From Arthrobacter sp. UNC362MFTsu5.1 (lineage in GTDB: Bacteria > Actinomycetota > Actinomycetes > Actinomycetales > Micrococcaceae), in the NCBI RefSeq assembly GCF_000685965.1, contig NZ_JMLE01000001.1, positions 1 to 64,000 on the forward strand: a stretch of 64,000 nt of DNA, written 5' to 3'. Position 1 is the stretch's first letter, and each line of letters starts with the position of its first letter. Below are positions 7,513 to 14,685 of the stretch, in pieces. The notes below the pieces were generated by a model. The model was not told the DNA's origin. It searched no databases and saw only the letters and a list, made by a program, of their open reading frames with translations. The position numbers and the translations under genes were made by a program.

Positions 7513-8510
7513 GTAGCGCTACCGCCATTTTGAACCCAGTGGTACTGTCCCGCACTCCTTCGGGACTCTGGTGGGGCCTCCTCGGAGTAGCGGCCTTCTC
7601 GTTCACGGTTCCGTTCACCAAGGTCGCCGTCGCGGGGCTTTCGCCCTTGTTCGTCGGGTCCGGCCGCGCAGCGGCGGCCGCCGTCCTCGCTGCCTTTGCC
7701 CTCGCAATCTCACGGCAGCGGCTTCCCCGCGGCGTGCAGTGGGCCCGGCTCGCCGTGGTGGCCGCCGGCGTCGTGATCGGATTTCCCTTACTGACATCCT
7801 TCGCGCTCACCACCACGCCGGCCAGCCACGGCGCGGTGGTGATCGCACTGCTCCCTGCCGCGACGGCGACGGCCGCTGTGCTGAGGGGGCGCGAACGTCC
7901 GCCCCTGGTGTTTTGGCTGATCACCGGTCTGGGCGCGCTGGCGGCTATTGCCTTCGCCTCCTTGCAGTCCGGCGGGTTCGGCCGGCTGCACGCTGCGGAC
8001 CTGCTGCTCCTGGGCGCGGTGGTGGCAGCGGCTGTCGGCTACGCGGAAGGCGGCCTGCTGGCCCGCGAACTGGGCCCCTGGCAGACCGTATCCTGGGCGG
8101 TGGTGCTGGCATCGCCGCTGATGGTGGTCCTGACGCTGCTCTCCCTGGCTCAGCAGCCGCCGTCGGCTTCACCGGTCCAGTGGGCAGCGTTCGCCTACCT
8201 CGGTGTAGTGAGCATGTTCCTGGGCTTCTTCGCCTGGTACCGGGGACTGGCCATCGGGCCCATGGCGCAGGTCAGCCAAATCCAGCTCGTCCAGCCAGTA
8301 CTAAGCATCTGCTGGGCCGGCTTCCTGCTGGGCGAGGCCCTGACCTGGACCACCATCGTCGGCGGCGTGGCGGTTATCCTCTGCGCCGGCGCAGCCGTGC
8401 GGGTCCGCCTCAAACCGGTGCCCGCTCCGCACGCGGCGCAACCCGCTCCGCACGCGGCGCAACCCGCGGCTCTTCACGCGACACGTTCCCTCCAGCCTGC
8501 AAAGGATTAG
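7500..8510 (+). CDS. EamA family (DMT superfamily) transporter
   Basis: A 336-residue inner-membrane protein with about ten hydrophobic helices arranged as two EamA repeats: GLLGVAAFSFTVPFTKVAV onward, and LLLLGAVVAAAVGYAEGGL onward. The second repeat ends in the typical PVLSICWAGFLLGEALTW helix and VGGVAVILCAGAAVRVR. EamA proteins usually export metabolites or amino acids; the substrate is unknown. The ATG at 7500 has no leader and overlaps the divergent MocR start. The hydrophilic C-terminus carries a duplicated APHAAQP segment encoded by a 21-bp tandem repeat. The PaiB-like gene follows by 4 nt. Confidence 0.9.
   Translation: MEDNSSATAILNPVVLSRTPSGLWWGLLGVAAFSFTVPFTKVAVAGLSPLFVGSGRAAAAAVLAAFALAISRQRLPRGVQWARLAVVAAGVVIGFPLLTSFALTTTPASHGAVVIALLPAATATAAVLRGRERPPLVFWLITGLGALAAIAFASLQSGGFGRLHAADLLLLGAVVAAAVGYAEGGLLARELGPWQTVSWAVVLASPLMVVLTLLSLAQQPPSASPVQWAAFAYLGVVSMFLGFFAWYRGLAIGPMAQVSQIQLVQPVLSICWAGFLLGEALTWTTIVGGVAVILCAGAAVRVRLKPVPAPHAAQPAPHAAQPAALHATRSLQPAKD
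8421..8462 (+). repeat. 21-bp tandem duplication at the 3' end of the EamA gene
   Basis: Two perfect 21-bp units (8421-8441 and 8442-8462), beginning CCCGCTCCGCACG, lie in frame and encode a repeated Ala/Pro/His segment in the cytoplasmic tail. A partial third unit follows. Confidence 0.85.
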
Positions 8511-8514
8511 CACC

Positions 8515-9153
8515 ATGTACACCCCAGCCCATTTCGCAGCCGGACCCGACGCCGTCCAGGATCTCCTGGGCCGGCCGGCCGCCGCCAATCTGGTCACCAT
8601 GACATCGCAGGGCCTGCTCGCCACGATGTTGCCGTTCTCCTATGACCCCTCGATCGGCGAACACGGTGCCCTGAACACCCATGTGGCCCGGAACAACGCG
8701 CAGTGGTCCGAGCCGGTGATCGGAGAAGCACTCGCCATTATCCAGGGGGCGGACGCCTATATCTCGCCGTCCTGGTACGCATCGAAGGCCGAGCACGGGC
8801 GCGTTGTTCCCACCTGGAACTACTCCACGGCGCACGTCTACGGAACCTTGGTTGTCCACGACGATCCGGCCTGGCTCGCCGGTCAGGTCAGGCGGCTGAC
8901 CGACGCAAACGAAGCAGGCTTCGACCACCCGTGGAGCGTGGACGACGCGCCGGAGCGTTACATCTCCGGGCAGTTGCGCGCCATCGTGGGCCTGGAACTG
9001 GTGATCACCCGGATCGAGGCGAAGACCAAGCTCAGCCAGAACCGGCCGGAGGCAGACATCGACGGCGTGGTGGCCGGACTTATTGCCCGGGGGCACGCCG
9101 GGAGCGCCGCCGACGTCGAACGGGCAAGGCCGCACCAGGCAGAGGCGCACTAG
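8515..9153 (+). CDS. FMN-binding negative transcriptional regulator (PaiB-like)
   Basis: A 212-residue protein of the PaiB family, a flavin-reductase-like split barrel originally described as a regulator. Recognisable segments are MYTPAHF, the NLVTMTSQGLLATMLPF strand, LNTHVARNNAQW, ALAIIQGADAYISPSWY, VVPTWNYSTAHVYG and the C-terminal IVGLELVITRIEAKTKLSQNRP, all standard for the family. Whether it binds DNA or acts as a flavoenzyme is not shown by sequence. It starts 4 nt after the EamA stop, with AAAGGAT about 8 nt before ATG, so the two genes form an operon divergent from MocR. Confidence 0.92.
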   Translation: MYTPAHFAAGPDAVQDLLGRPAAANLVTMTSQGLLATMLPFSYDPSIGEHGALNTHVARNNAQWSEPVIGEALAIIQGADAYISPSWYASKAEHGRVVPTWNYSTAHVYGTLVVHDDPAWLAGQVRRLTDANEAGFDHPWSVDDAPERYISGQLRAIVGLELVITRIEAKTKLSQNRPEADIDGVVAGLIARGHAGSAADVERARPHQAEAH

Positions 9154-9197
9154 GCAGGGCCTGGAATGCCGCCGCAAGACGCCGTCCGACATACTGG

Positions 9198-9227
9198 TTC
9201 CATGCAGGCGACTTCCATGCAGGCGAC
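9198..9227 (+). repeat. 15-bp tandem duplication spanning a start codon
   Basis: TTCCATGCAGGCGAC occurs twice in a row (9198-9212 and 9213-9227), giving in-frame ATGs at 9202 and 9217 of the TOPRIM gene and a repeated MQAT N-terminus. Confidence 0.85.
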
Positions 9228-9771
9228 GACGGCGCTGGTTGAGGGTGAGAGTGACCGGCTGGCGGTCGAGGCGCTGGCCCGTCGCCTCGGCTATGACCTG
9301 ACAGCCTTGCGGGTGTCAGTCGTCCCGATGGGCGGCGCGACCAGCATCGGGCACTTCCTCGACCGCTATGGCCCGAATGGCGCGGGCCACAGGATAGTCG
9401 GCTTGTGTGATGCCGGGGAATCCCGTGGCATCGCCCGCGCGCTCGGCCGGGCCGGCATCGGGTCCGGTTCCCTGGCCGAGCGCGGGTTCCACGTCTGTCA
9501 TGCAGATCTGGAGGACGAGCTCATCCGCAGCCTGGGGATCGATGGCGTGCTCAACGTCATCGCGGCTCAAGGCGAGCTCGCATCGTTCCGGCGCCTCCAG
9601 CGCCAGCCGTCGCTGCGGGAACGGCCGATTACGATGCAGCTGCGCCGGTTCTTCGGAGGACGCAGCGGCAACAAGGCCCGATACGCGCCACTGCTCGTCG
9701 ACGCATTGCCGGCCGGACACGCACCCCCTCCGCTCACCGCCCTCGTGGCATCGTTCTGTGATGCGGCTTAG
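9202..9771 (+). CDS. Stand-alone TOPRIM (OLD-nuclease-like) domain protein
   Basis: A 189-residue protein (from ATG 9202) consisting mainly of a TOPRIM fold. TALVEGESDRLAVEALARRLG supplies the conserved Glu. VPMGGATSIGHFLDRYG follows, and IVGLCDAGE corresponds to the acidic DxD strand, here D-A-G-E. The C-terminal ~90 residues are basic and Arg-rich (MQLRRFFGGRSGNKARYAP). This matches the C-terminal nuclease domain of OLD-family ATP-dependent endonucleases, but the ABC ATPase half is absent. It could be a small family in its own right or a detached domain. Its stop overlaps the convergent dehydrogenase gene by 4 bp. Start choice is uncertain (9166, 9202 or 9217). Confidence 0.8.
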   Translation: MQATSMQATTALVEGESDRLAVEALARRLGYDLTALRVSVVPMGGATSIGHFLDRYGPNGAGHRIVGLCDAGESRGIARALGRAGIGSGSLAERGFHVCHADLEDELIRSLGIDGVLNVIAAQGELASFRRLQRQPSLRERPITMQLRRFFGGRSGNKARYAPLLVDALPAGHAPPPLTALVASFCDAA

Positions 9772-10820
9772 TAGAAGTGCACGGTGTCCACGAGGTGGGG
9801 GAGTTCCCCGCCGTCGAGGAACGTGCGCAGGTTGCTGCTGAAGCGCTCGGCGATCAGCCGGTTCTCAGCGGCGCTCAGGGCCGACGTATGCGGGGAAACC
9901 ATGACCCTCGGGTGGTTCCAGAGCGGGCTGTCCTGCGGCAGGGGTTCGACGGCGAAAACGTCGAGGCAGGCGTAGCCCACCTGGCCGTTATCGAGTGCCT
10001 CCAGGAGTGCGTCTTCGTCCACCACGGTACCGCGGCCCACGTTGACGAAAACCGTCCCCGGCTTCATTGCGGCGAATACCTCACGGTTGAACAGCTTTTC
10101 CGTGTACGGCGTGCCGGGCAGGGTGTTCACGACGGCGTCGGCCGAGGCGAGCAGGCCGGCCAGGCCGTCGTTTCCGGCAACCTCTTCGATGCCATCGATC
10201 GGCTCAACGTTCCGCTTGGTGCCGCTAACCTTCATGCCGAGTGCCCGTGCGATGCGGGCTGTTTCCAGCCCGATCTCGCCGAGGCCCGTCACCACCAGCG
10301 TGGAGCCGTTTACCAGACGCGTCGGCGTGCGCAGTTCCGGCCAGACCTTGGCGGCCTGGTCCACAGCTAGCTCCGCGCTGCGTTTGAAGCCGTTGAAGAT
10401 ACCCAGCGCGGCGAACTCCGCCAGTGGCAGGGCATGAACGCCGGCTGAGGTGGTCACCTTGAATTTCTGCAGGGTTTCCTGGTCCAGACCGGAAGCCTTG
10501 ACCGCTCCGCCCGCACCCGCGGCCATTGCGTGGATCCACTGAAGCCGCGGGTTGCTGCCGGCGATGCGGGCCAGTCCGGCAGGGCTCTCGTTGGGGACGC
10601 CGTACAGGACCTCGGCCTTGTTCAGCATGTCCCAGTAGCGCTCCTCCTGTTCGGGAGTGCGCGTGAACTCCGGATCGCCGGAGTGGTCCGCCGGGAACCG
10701 CTCGGGCGGGAGGAGGTCGGGCTCGTAGAGGACGGTCACGGCGGGATCTACGGCGCGGATGCGCTCAACCAGCTCAGCTTCGAGCGGGACGGCGATTGCG
10801 ACGGTGGTTTTAGTCGTCAT
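9768..10820 (-). CDS. D-isomer-specific 2-hydroxyacid dehydrogenase
   Basis: A 350-residue NAD(P)-dependent dehydrogenase interconverting a 2-hydroxy acid and a 2-keto acid. The Rossmann motif is VVTGLGEIGLETARIARALG. Catalytic residues appear in order: Arg in VFVNVGRGTVVDEDAL, Glu in CLDVFAVEPLP and His in MVSPHTSALS. The N-terminal substrate domain has PRLQWIHAMAAGAGG. The protein is somewhat longer than typical members. ATG 10820 is preferred because TATGAT lies 7 nt before it with no ribosome binding site; ATG 10832 and 10829 are alternatives. It is divergent from the 3-hydroxyisobutyrate-dehydrogenase-like gene and may handle keto-sugar acids such as 2-ketogluconate, but that is inference. 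Confidence 0.9.
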   Translation of the reverse strand: MTTKTTVAIAVPLEAELVERIRAVDPAVTVLYEPDLLPPERFPADHSGDPEFTRTPEQEERYWDMLNKAEVLYGVPNESPAGLARIAGSNPRLQWIHAMAAGAGGAVKASGLDQETLQKFKVTTSAGVHALPLAEFAALGIFNGFKRSAELAVDQAAKVWPELRTPTRLVNGSTLVVTGLGEIGLETARIARALGMKVSGTKRNVEPIDGIEEVAGNDGLAGLLASADAVVNTLPGTPYTEKLFNREVFAAMKPGTVFVNVGRGTVVDEDALLEALDNGQVGYACLDVFAVEPLPQDSPLWNHPRVMVSPHTSALSAAENRLIAERFSSNLRTFLDGGELPHLVDTVHFY

Positions 10821-10925
10821 AGTGTTCATCATACTGAATGGAGGCTAGGATATTGAACAGATTTCCTCCTGTTAACAAATGACTGACCACGACGATAACC
10901 ACGATGAAGTGAGGTGCCGCTGCCG

Positions 10926-11873
10926 ATGGATGCGCAGGCAAACCCTGATCTGAGCGAAAATTTGAACGAAAGAAGGGCCGGTTTCGTCGGGCTGGGCCTG
11001 ATGGGCGGCCGTATGGCCGTCAACCTGCTGAAGGCCGGCTGGACCGTCACCGGCTGGAACAGGTCAACTGCCGCCCTGGACGACTTTGCCGCACGCGGAG
11101 GCATCCGCGCCGCAGACGTCGCAGCACTGCGGGACCAGCCGGTCATCATCTTCATGCTCCCTGACCTGTCCTACATAGAGGACGCGGCCCGGGAGCTCCT
11201 CGCCGGCTGGGCCGCAGAGCCGCCCACGCCCGGGACCGCCGTCGTCGTCATGAGCAGCGTGTCGCCCGCGGCCGTGAAGGATTTCGGGGCGAGGGTGGCG
11301 GCTGTGAGCCGCGGCAACGCAGTGGTTGTCGATGCACCCGTCAGCGGCGGCACCACGGGCGCCGAGGAGGGGACCCTGGCCATCATGGCCGGCGCGGAGG
11401 AACGGGACTTCCAACGGCTCCTCCCGCTGTTCAACGCCATGGGCGGCACTGTCCGGCGGCTGGGGCCCCTGGGATCCGGGTCGTTGGCAAAAGCCTGCAA
11501 CCAGCTCATCGTGGGAACCACGACGGCGGCACTCGCCGAAGCAGCCGAGCTCGCCGAGCGCTCGGGCATGGACGTTGCGGCGTTGTATGAGGTGCTTGGC
11601 GGCGGGCTGGCCGGCAGCAGGGTCCTGGACGTTGTGGGGCCCCGACTCGCCGCCAAGGATTACGAACCCACAGGACCGGCGAAGTTCATGCACAAGGATC
11701 TCTCGTTCGTCCTCGAAAGCGCCGCCGCCGTGGACGCGGCGGTGCCCATGGCCTCGGCCGGCGTCGAACTTTACGCCGAATTGAAGCGCCAGGGACTCGG
11801 GGACCTCGACCTCGCCGCCGTCCGGCAAACTATCGCCAATCTCTGTGACCACCAAACAGCCCAGACCAATTGA
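10926..11873 (+). CDS. NAD(P)-dependent beta-hydroxyacid dehydrogenase (3-hydroxyisobutyrate dehydrogenase-like)
   Basis: A 315-residue enzyme of the 6PGDH/3-HIBDH superfamily. It shows the N-terminal FVGLGLMGGRMAVNLLKAGWTV Rossmann loop, the substrate-binding DAPVSGGTTGAEEGTLAIMAG and the catalytic Lys in GSLAKACNQL. Related enzymes include tartronate-semialdehyde reductase and gamma-hydroxybutyrate dehydrogenases; the exact substrate is open. ATG 10926 is used, with GTGAGG upstream; GTG 10914 is possible. It leads an operon with idnO and idnD (13 nt to the idnO start), so a role in sugar-acid breakdown is likely. Confidence 0.88.
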   Translation: MDAQANPDLSENLNERRAGFVGLGLMGGRMAVNLLKAGWTVTGWNRSTAALDDFAARGGIRAADVAALRDQPVIIFMLPDLSYIEDAARELLAGWAAEPPTPGTAVVVMSSVSPAAVKDFGARVAAVSRGNAVVVDAPVSGGTTGAEEGTLAIMAGAEERDFQRLLPLFNAMGGTVRRLGPLGSGSLAKACNQLIVGTTTAALAEAAELAERSGMDVAALYEVLGGGLAGSRVLDVVGPRLAAKDYEPTGPAKFMHKDLSFVLESAAAVDAAVPMASAGVELYAELKRQGLGDLDLAAVRQTIANLCDHQTAQTN

Positions 11874-11886
11874 GGAACACCAAACA

Positions 11887-12657
11887 ATGAGTGCACTTTT
11901 TGACTTGACGGGGCGTGTTGCCCTGGTGACCGGTTCGAGCCGGGGGATCGGTAATGCGCTGGCGCGGGCGCTGGCGGATGCGGGGGCGACGGTGGTGTTA
12001 AACGGTATCAATGTTGAGCGGGTGAAGGCGGCGGAGGCTGCGATGGCGGCCGGGTATCCGCCGGGGCGGGTGCACAGCTGCGCGTTCGATGTCACGAGTG
12101 ATGCGGAGGCGGCGCGGGGTGTGGCGTGGGTGGAGGAGAACGTGGGTCCGTTGGAGATCCTGGTGAATAATGCCGGGATCCAGCACCGGGTGCCGATGCT
12201 GGAGCTGGATGTGGCGGATTGGGAGCGGGTGATCTCCACGGACCTGACGAGCGCGTTTTTGGTGGGGCGTGAGGCGGCGCGGCACATGATCCCGCGCGGG
12301 CGGGGGAAGATCATCAACATTTGTTCGGTGCAGACCGACCTGGCCCGGCCCACGATCGCCCCGTATATCGCGGCGAAGGGCGGGTTGCGGAACCTGACCC
12401 GGGCGATGACCGCGGAGTGGGCGGCCTCGGGCCTGCAGATCAACGGGATCGCGCCGGGCTATATCCATACCGAGATGACGCAGAACCTCGTGGATGATGA
12501 GCGGTTCAACGCCTGGATTCTGGGCCGGACTCCGGCGCACCGGTGGGGGACGGTGCAGGACCTGGCCGGTCCTGCGGTGTGGCTGGCCTCCAGCGGCTCG
12601 GACTTCGTGAACGGGCAGACCATTTTCATTGACGGCGGAATGACGGTGGTGGTCTGA
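11887..12657 (+). CDS. idnO: Gluconate 5-dehydrogenase / 5-ketogluconate reductase (SDR)
   Basis: A 256-residue classical short-chain dehydrogenase that most likely reduces 5-keto-D-gluconate to D-gluconate in L-idonate catabolism. Motifs are TGSSRGIGNALARALADAG (cofactor loop), NNAGIQHR, the active Ser in ICSVQTD, YIAAKGG (Tyr/Lys pair), then INGIAPGYIHTEM and FVNGQTIFIDGGMTVVV. ILVNNAGIQHR and YIAAKGGLRNLTRAM are typical of IdnO. Codon use is odd: Ala is mainly GCG and Val mainly GTG, while neighbours favour GCC and GTC, hinting at transfer. Its TGA overlaps the ATG of idnD. Confidence 0.9.
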   Translation: MSALFDLTGRVALVTGSSRGIGNALARALADAGATVVLNGINVERVKAAEAAMAAGYPPGRVHSCAFDVTSDAEAARGVAWVEENVGPLEILVNNAGIQHRVPMLELDVADWERVISTDLTSAFLVGREAARHMIPRGRGKIINICSVQTDLARPTIAPYIAAKGGLRNLTRAMTAEWAASGLQINGIAPGYIHTEMTQNLVDDERFNAWILGRTPAHRWGTVQDLAGPAVWLASSGSDFVNGQTIFIDGGMTVVV

Positions 12658-13724
12658 TGGGCGGAGTTCACCAGCTTCCTGCCGGCGGCCCGGCCGTGGT
12701 GGCGCACGCGGCCGGTGACCTCCGGATCGAGGACGTGCCTCTTGGCACGCCTGCTCCGGACGAGGCCGTCATCGAAGTCCGCTACGGTGGCATCTGCGGT
12801 TCGGACCTGCATTACTGGCTGCACGGTGCGGCCGGGGAATCGATCCTGAAAGCGCCGCTGGTGCTGGGGCACGAGATTGTCGGCACCGTGCTGCAGGGCG
12901 CGGCGGACGGCACCGGACCGGCCGCCGGGACCCGGGTTGCTGTCCATCCGGCCACGCCCGGCCCGGGCGCGGCCCGGTATCCGGCGGACCGGCCCAACCT
13001 CTCACCGGGGTGCACGTACCTGGGCAGCGCTGCCCGTTTCCCGCACACCGACGGCGCCTTCAGCCGGTACGTGAACCTGCCGGCACGGATGCTCCGGGCA
13101 CTGCCGGCAGGCCTTAGCCTGCGGACCGCGGCGCTGATCGAGCCCGCCTCCGTGGCCTGGCACGCGGTGGCCCGGGCCGGGGACGTCAGCGGCAAAACGG
13201 CCCTGGTGATCGGCAGCGGCCCCATCGGTGCGCTGGCCGTCGCGGTGCTGAAACGGGCCGGTGCCGGGCGGATCGTGGCCGTGGACATGCACGCCAAACC
13301 GCTGGACATCGCGGCGGCCGTGGGAGCGGACGACGTGCTCGCCGCTTCCGACGCGGCGGCGATCGCCGCGGTCGAGGCCGACGTCGTGATTGAATCTTCC
13401 GGCAACCACCACGGCCTGGCCTCCGCCATCCAGGGCGCCGCCCGCGGCGGCACCGTGGTGATGGTGGGCCTGCTGCCCGCCGGCCCGCAACCGGTCCTGA
13501 TCTCACTCGCCATCACCCGCGAACTGGAGCTGAAGGGCTCCTTCCGCTTCAACGACGAGATCGACGACGTCATCACCGCCCTCGCCGACGGCACCCTGCT
13601 CATCGACCCGGTCATCACCCACGAATACCCGCTGGAGGACGCCCTGGAAGCCTTCGAAATGGCCCGGAACTCCGCCGAATCCGGCAAGGTACTCCTGGAG
13701 TTCAGCCCTGCTGCAGCGGAATGA
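12657..13724 (+). CDS. idnD: L-idonate 5-dehydrogenase (zinc-type medium-chain dehydrogenase)
   Basis: A 355-residue medium-chain dehydrogenase expected to oxidise L-idonate to 5-keto-D-gluconate. The catalytic zinc site is readable: Cys in GGICGSDLHYW and the GHE in LVLGHEIVGTV. The Rossmann loop is ALVIGSGPIGALAVAVLK and the family marker PGCTYLGSAARFPHTDGAF is present. The structural-zinc loop that normally holds four cysteines (about residues 98-115) here reads HPATPGPGAARYPADRP before a single Cys, so the structural zinc is probably lost. ATG overlaps the idnO stop (TGATG). The 3' end overlaps the convergent GntR gene by 23 bp. Confidence 0.9.
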   Translation: MGGVHQLPAGGPAVVAHAAGDLRIEDVPLGTPAPDEAVIEVRYGGICGSDLHYWLHGAAGESILKAPLVLGHEIVGTVLQGAADGTGPAAGTRVAVHPATPGPGAARYPADRPNLSPGCTYLGSAARFPHTDGAFSRYVNLPARMLRALPAGLSLRTAALIEPASVAWHAVARAGDVSGKTALVIGSGPIGALAVAVLKRAGAGRIVAVDMHAKPLDIAAAVGADDVLAASDAAAIAAVEADVVIESSGNHHGLASAIQGAARGGTVVMVGLLPAGPQPVLISLAITRELELKGSFRFNDEIDDVITALADGTLLIDPVITHEYPLEDALEAFEMARNSAESGKVLLEFSPAAAE

Positions 13725-14430
13725 AAACCCTGGGCTGGTCCCGCCAGCCGGGTTCCATCTCAGAGATCGTCTCGCGCATGATCCTGCCGGAGGCCTCGCG
13801 GGCACCGGCGGCGTCCGCTGCGGCGATGGCCTCTGCCACATCAACGTGCCATTGCAGGGCCGTCTCCCGCGGGCGGTCCGGCATGAGTCCGTGGACCGTA
13901 CGGCCGGTCAGCGTTTCCGCCACCTGCCCGACGAGGTTGGCGAACATTTCGTTGCCGGATCCGGTGAGGAGAAGTGAGTGGAATTTGATGTCCAGCTCCA
14001 GGAATTCGGCCACATTGCCGGCCTGGCCGGCGTCGCGCATTGCCAGCGAGACGTCCAGCAGTTCCTGCCGGATCTCCTGGGGGGCATTGGCGGCCGCCAG
14101 TTCGGCGGCAACGGGCTCGACGGCGGAGCGCAGCTCCGCGAGGGACCTGAGCTGGGCGCCGCGGCCGTCACCGGCCAGGCGCCAGCGGATGACCAGCGGA
14201 TCAAACGGATTCCAGCGGTGGGCCGGAAGCACCCGGATTCCCACACGCTTGATGGTTTCCACCAGGCCGAGGGACTGCAGGACGCGGACTGCTTCGCGGA
14301 CCACGGAGCGCGAGACTTTCAGTTCGTCCTCAAGCTGTTCCGCCAGCATCACATGGCCAGTGGGCAGCGCGCCGCTCACGATGCGGGTGCCCAGGTTTTC
14401 GATGGCGCGGTGGTGGAGGCTGGTTGACAT
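13702..14430 (-). CDS. FadR-type GntR family transcriptional regulator
   Basis: A 242-residue regulator. The N-terminal GntR winged helix (about 10-70) has HHRAIENLGTRIVSGALPTGHVM, LEDELKVSRSVVREAVRVLQSLGLVE and the wing KRVGIRVLP. The all-helical FCD effector domain follows, with RSLAELRSAVEPVAAELAA and a metal-type pattern FLELDIKFHSLLLTGSGN, then an HxxxxEAI segment near the end. Position between idnD and gnd suggests it senses gluconate or a related sugar acid. ATG 14430 is preferred because TATGCT ends 7 nt before it and no ribosome binding site is seen; ATG 14442 is the alternative. Confidence 0.92.
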   Translation of the reverse strand: MSTSLHHRAIENLGTRIVSGALPTGHVMLAEQLEDELKVSRSVVREAVRVLQSLGLVETIKRVGIRVLPAHRWNPFDPLVIRWRLAGDGRGAQLRSLAELRSAVEPVAAELAAANAPQEIRQELLDVSLAMRDAGQAGNVAEFLELDIKFHSLLLTGSGNEMFANLVGQVAETLTGRTVHGLMPDRPRETALQWHVDVAEAIAAADAAGAREASGRIMRETISEMEPGWRDQPRVFIPLQQG

Positions 14431-14625
14431 AGTCGTAAGCATAATCTGGCTGGGGCCGCCGTCCTGCGCGGCACCGTCCCGGCCCGGGCGTGCACTGCGC
14501 CCGGCATGACGCTGGCGGCATCATAGACTGTTTTGTGACGCGCCACCTTCCAAAACGTGGGCGCAACTTTCCCGTTGTCGACGGAAATACATATGGTTTA
14601 TTGACAGCCACTAGTTCTTGAAGCG

Positions 14626-14648
14626 TGTTCCGCAGGAAGTGCGGAACA
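14626..14648. promoter_or_regulatory. Perfect inverted repeat in the gnd leader
   Basis: TGTTCCGCA (14626-14634) and TGCGGAACA (14640-14648) form a 9-bp perfect inverted repeat with a 5-nt spacer. It lies 19 bp downstream of a TTGACA box (14601-14606) and 37 bp before the gnd ATG. It fits an operator overlapping the promoter, possibly for the adjacent GntR regulator. Confidence 0.55.
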
Positions 14649-14685
14649 GAATGCACACGTTGCACAGAAATGAATTGGAGTTTTG

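Noticed and set aside
2884-9771. A genomic island inserted at tRNA-Val
   Set aside because: No integrase, no direct repeat of the tRNA 3' end and normal composition across the interval.
14626-14648. The gnd inverted repeat as a terminator
   Set aside because: It lies between the promoter box and the gnd ribosome binding site with no T run, so an operator or leader structure is more likely.
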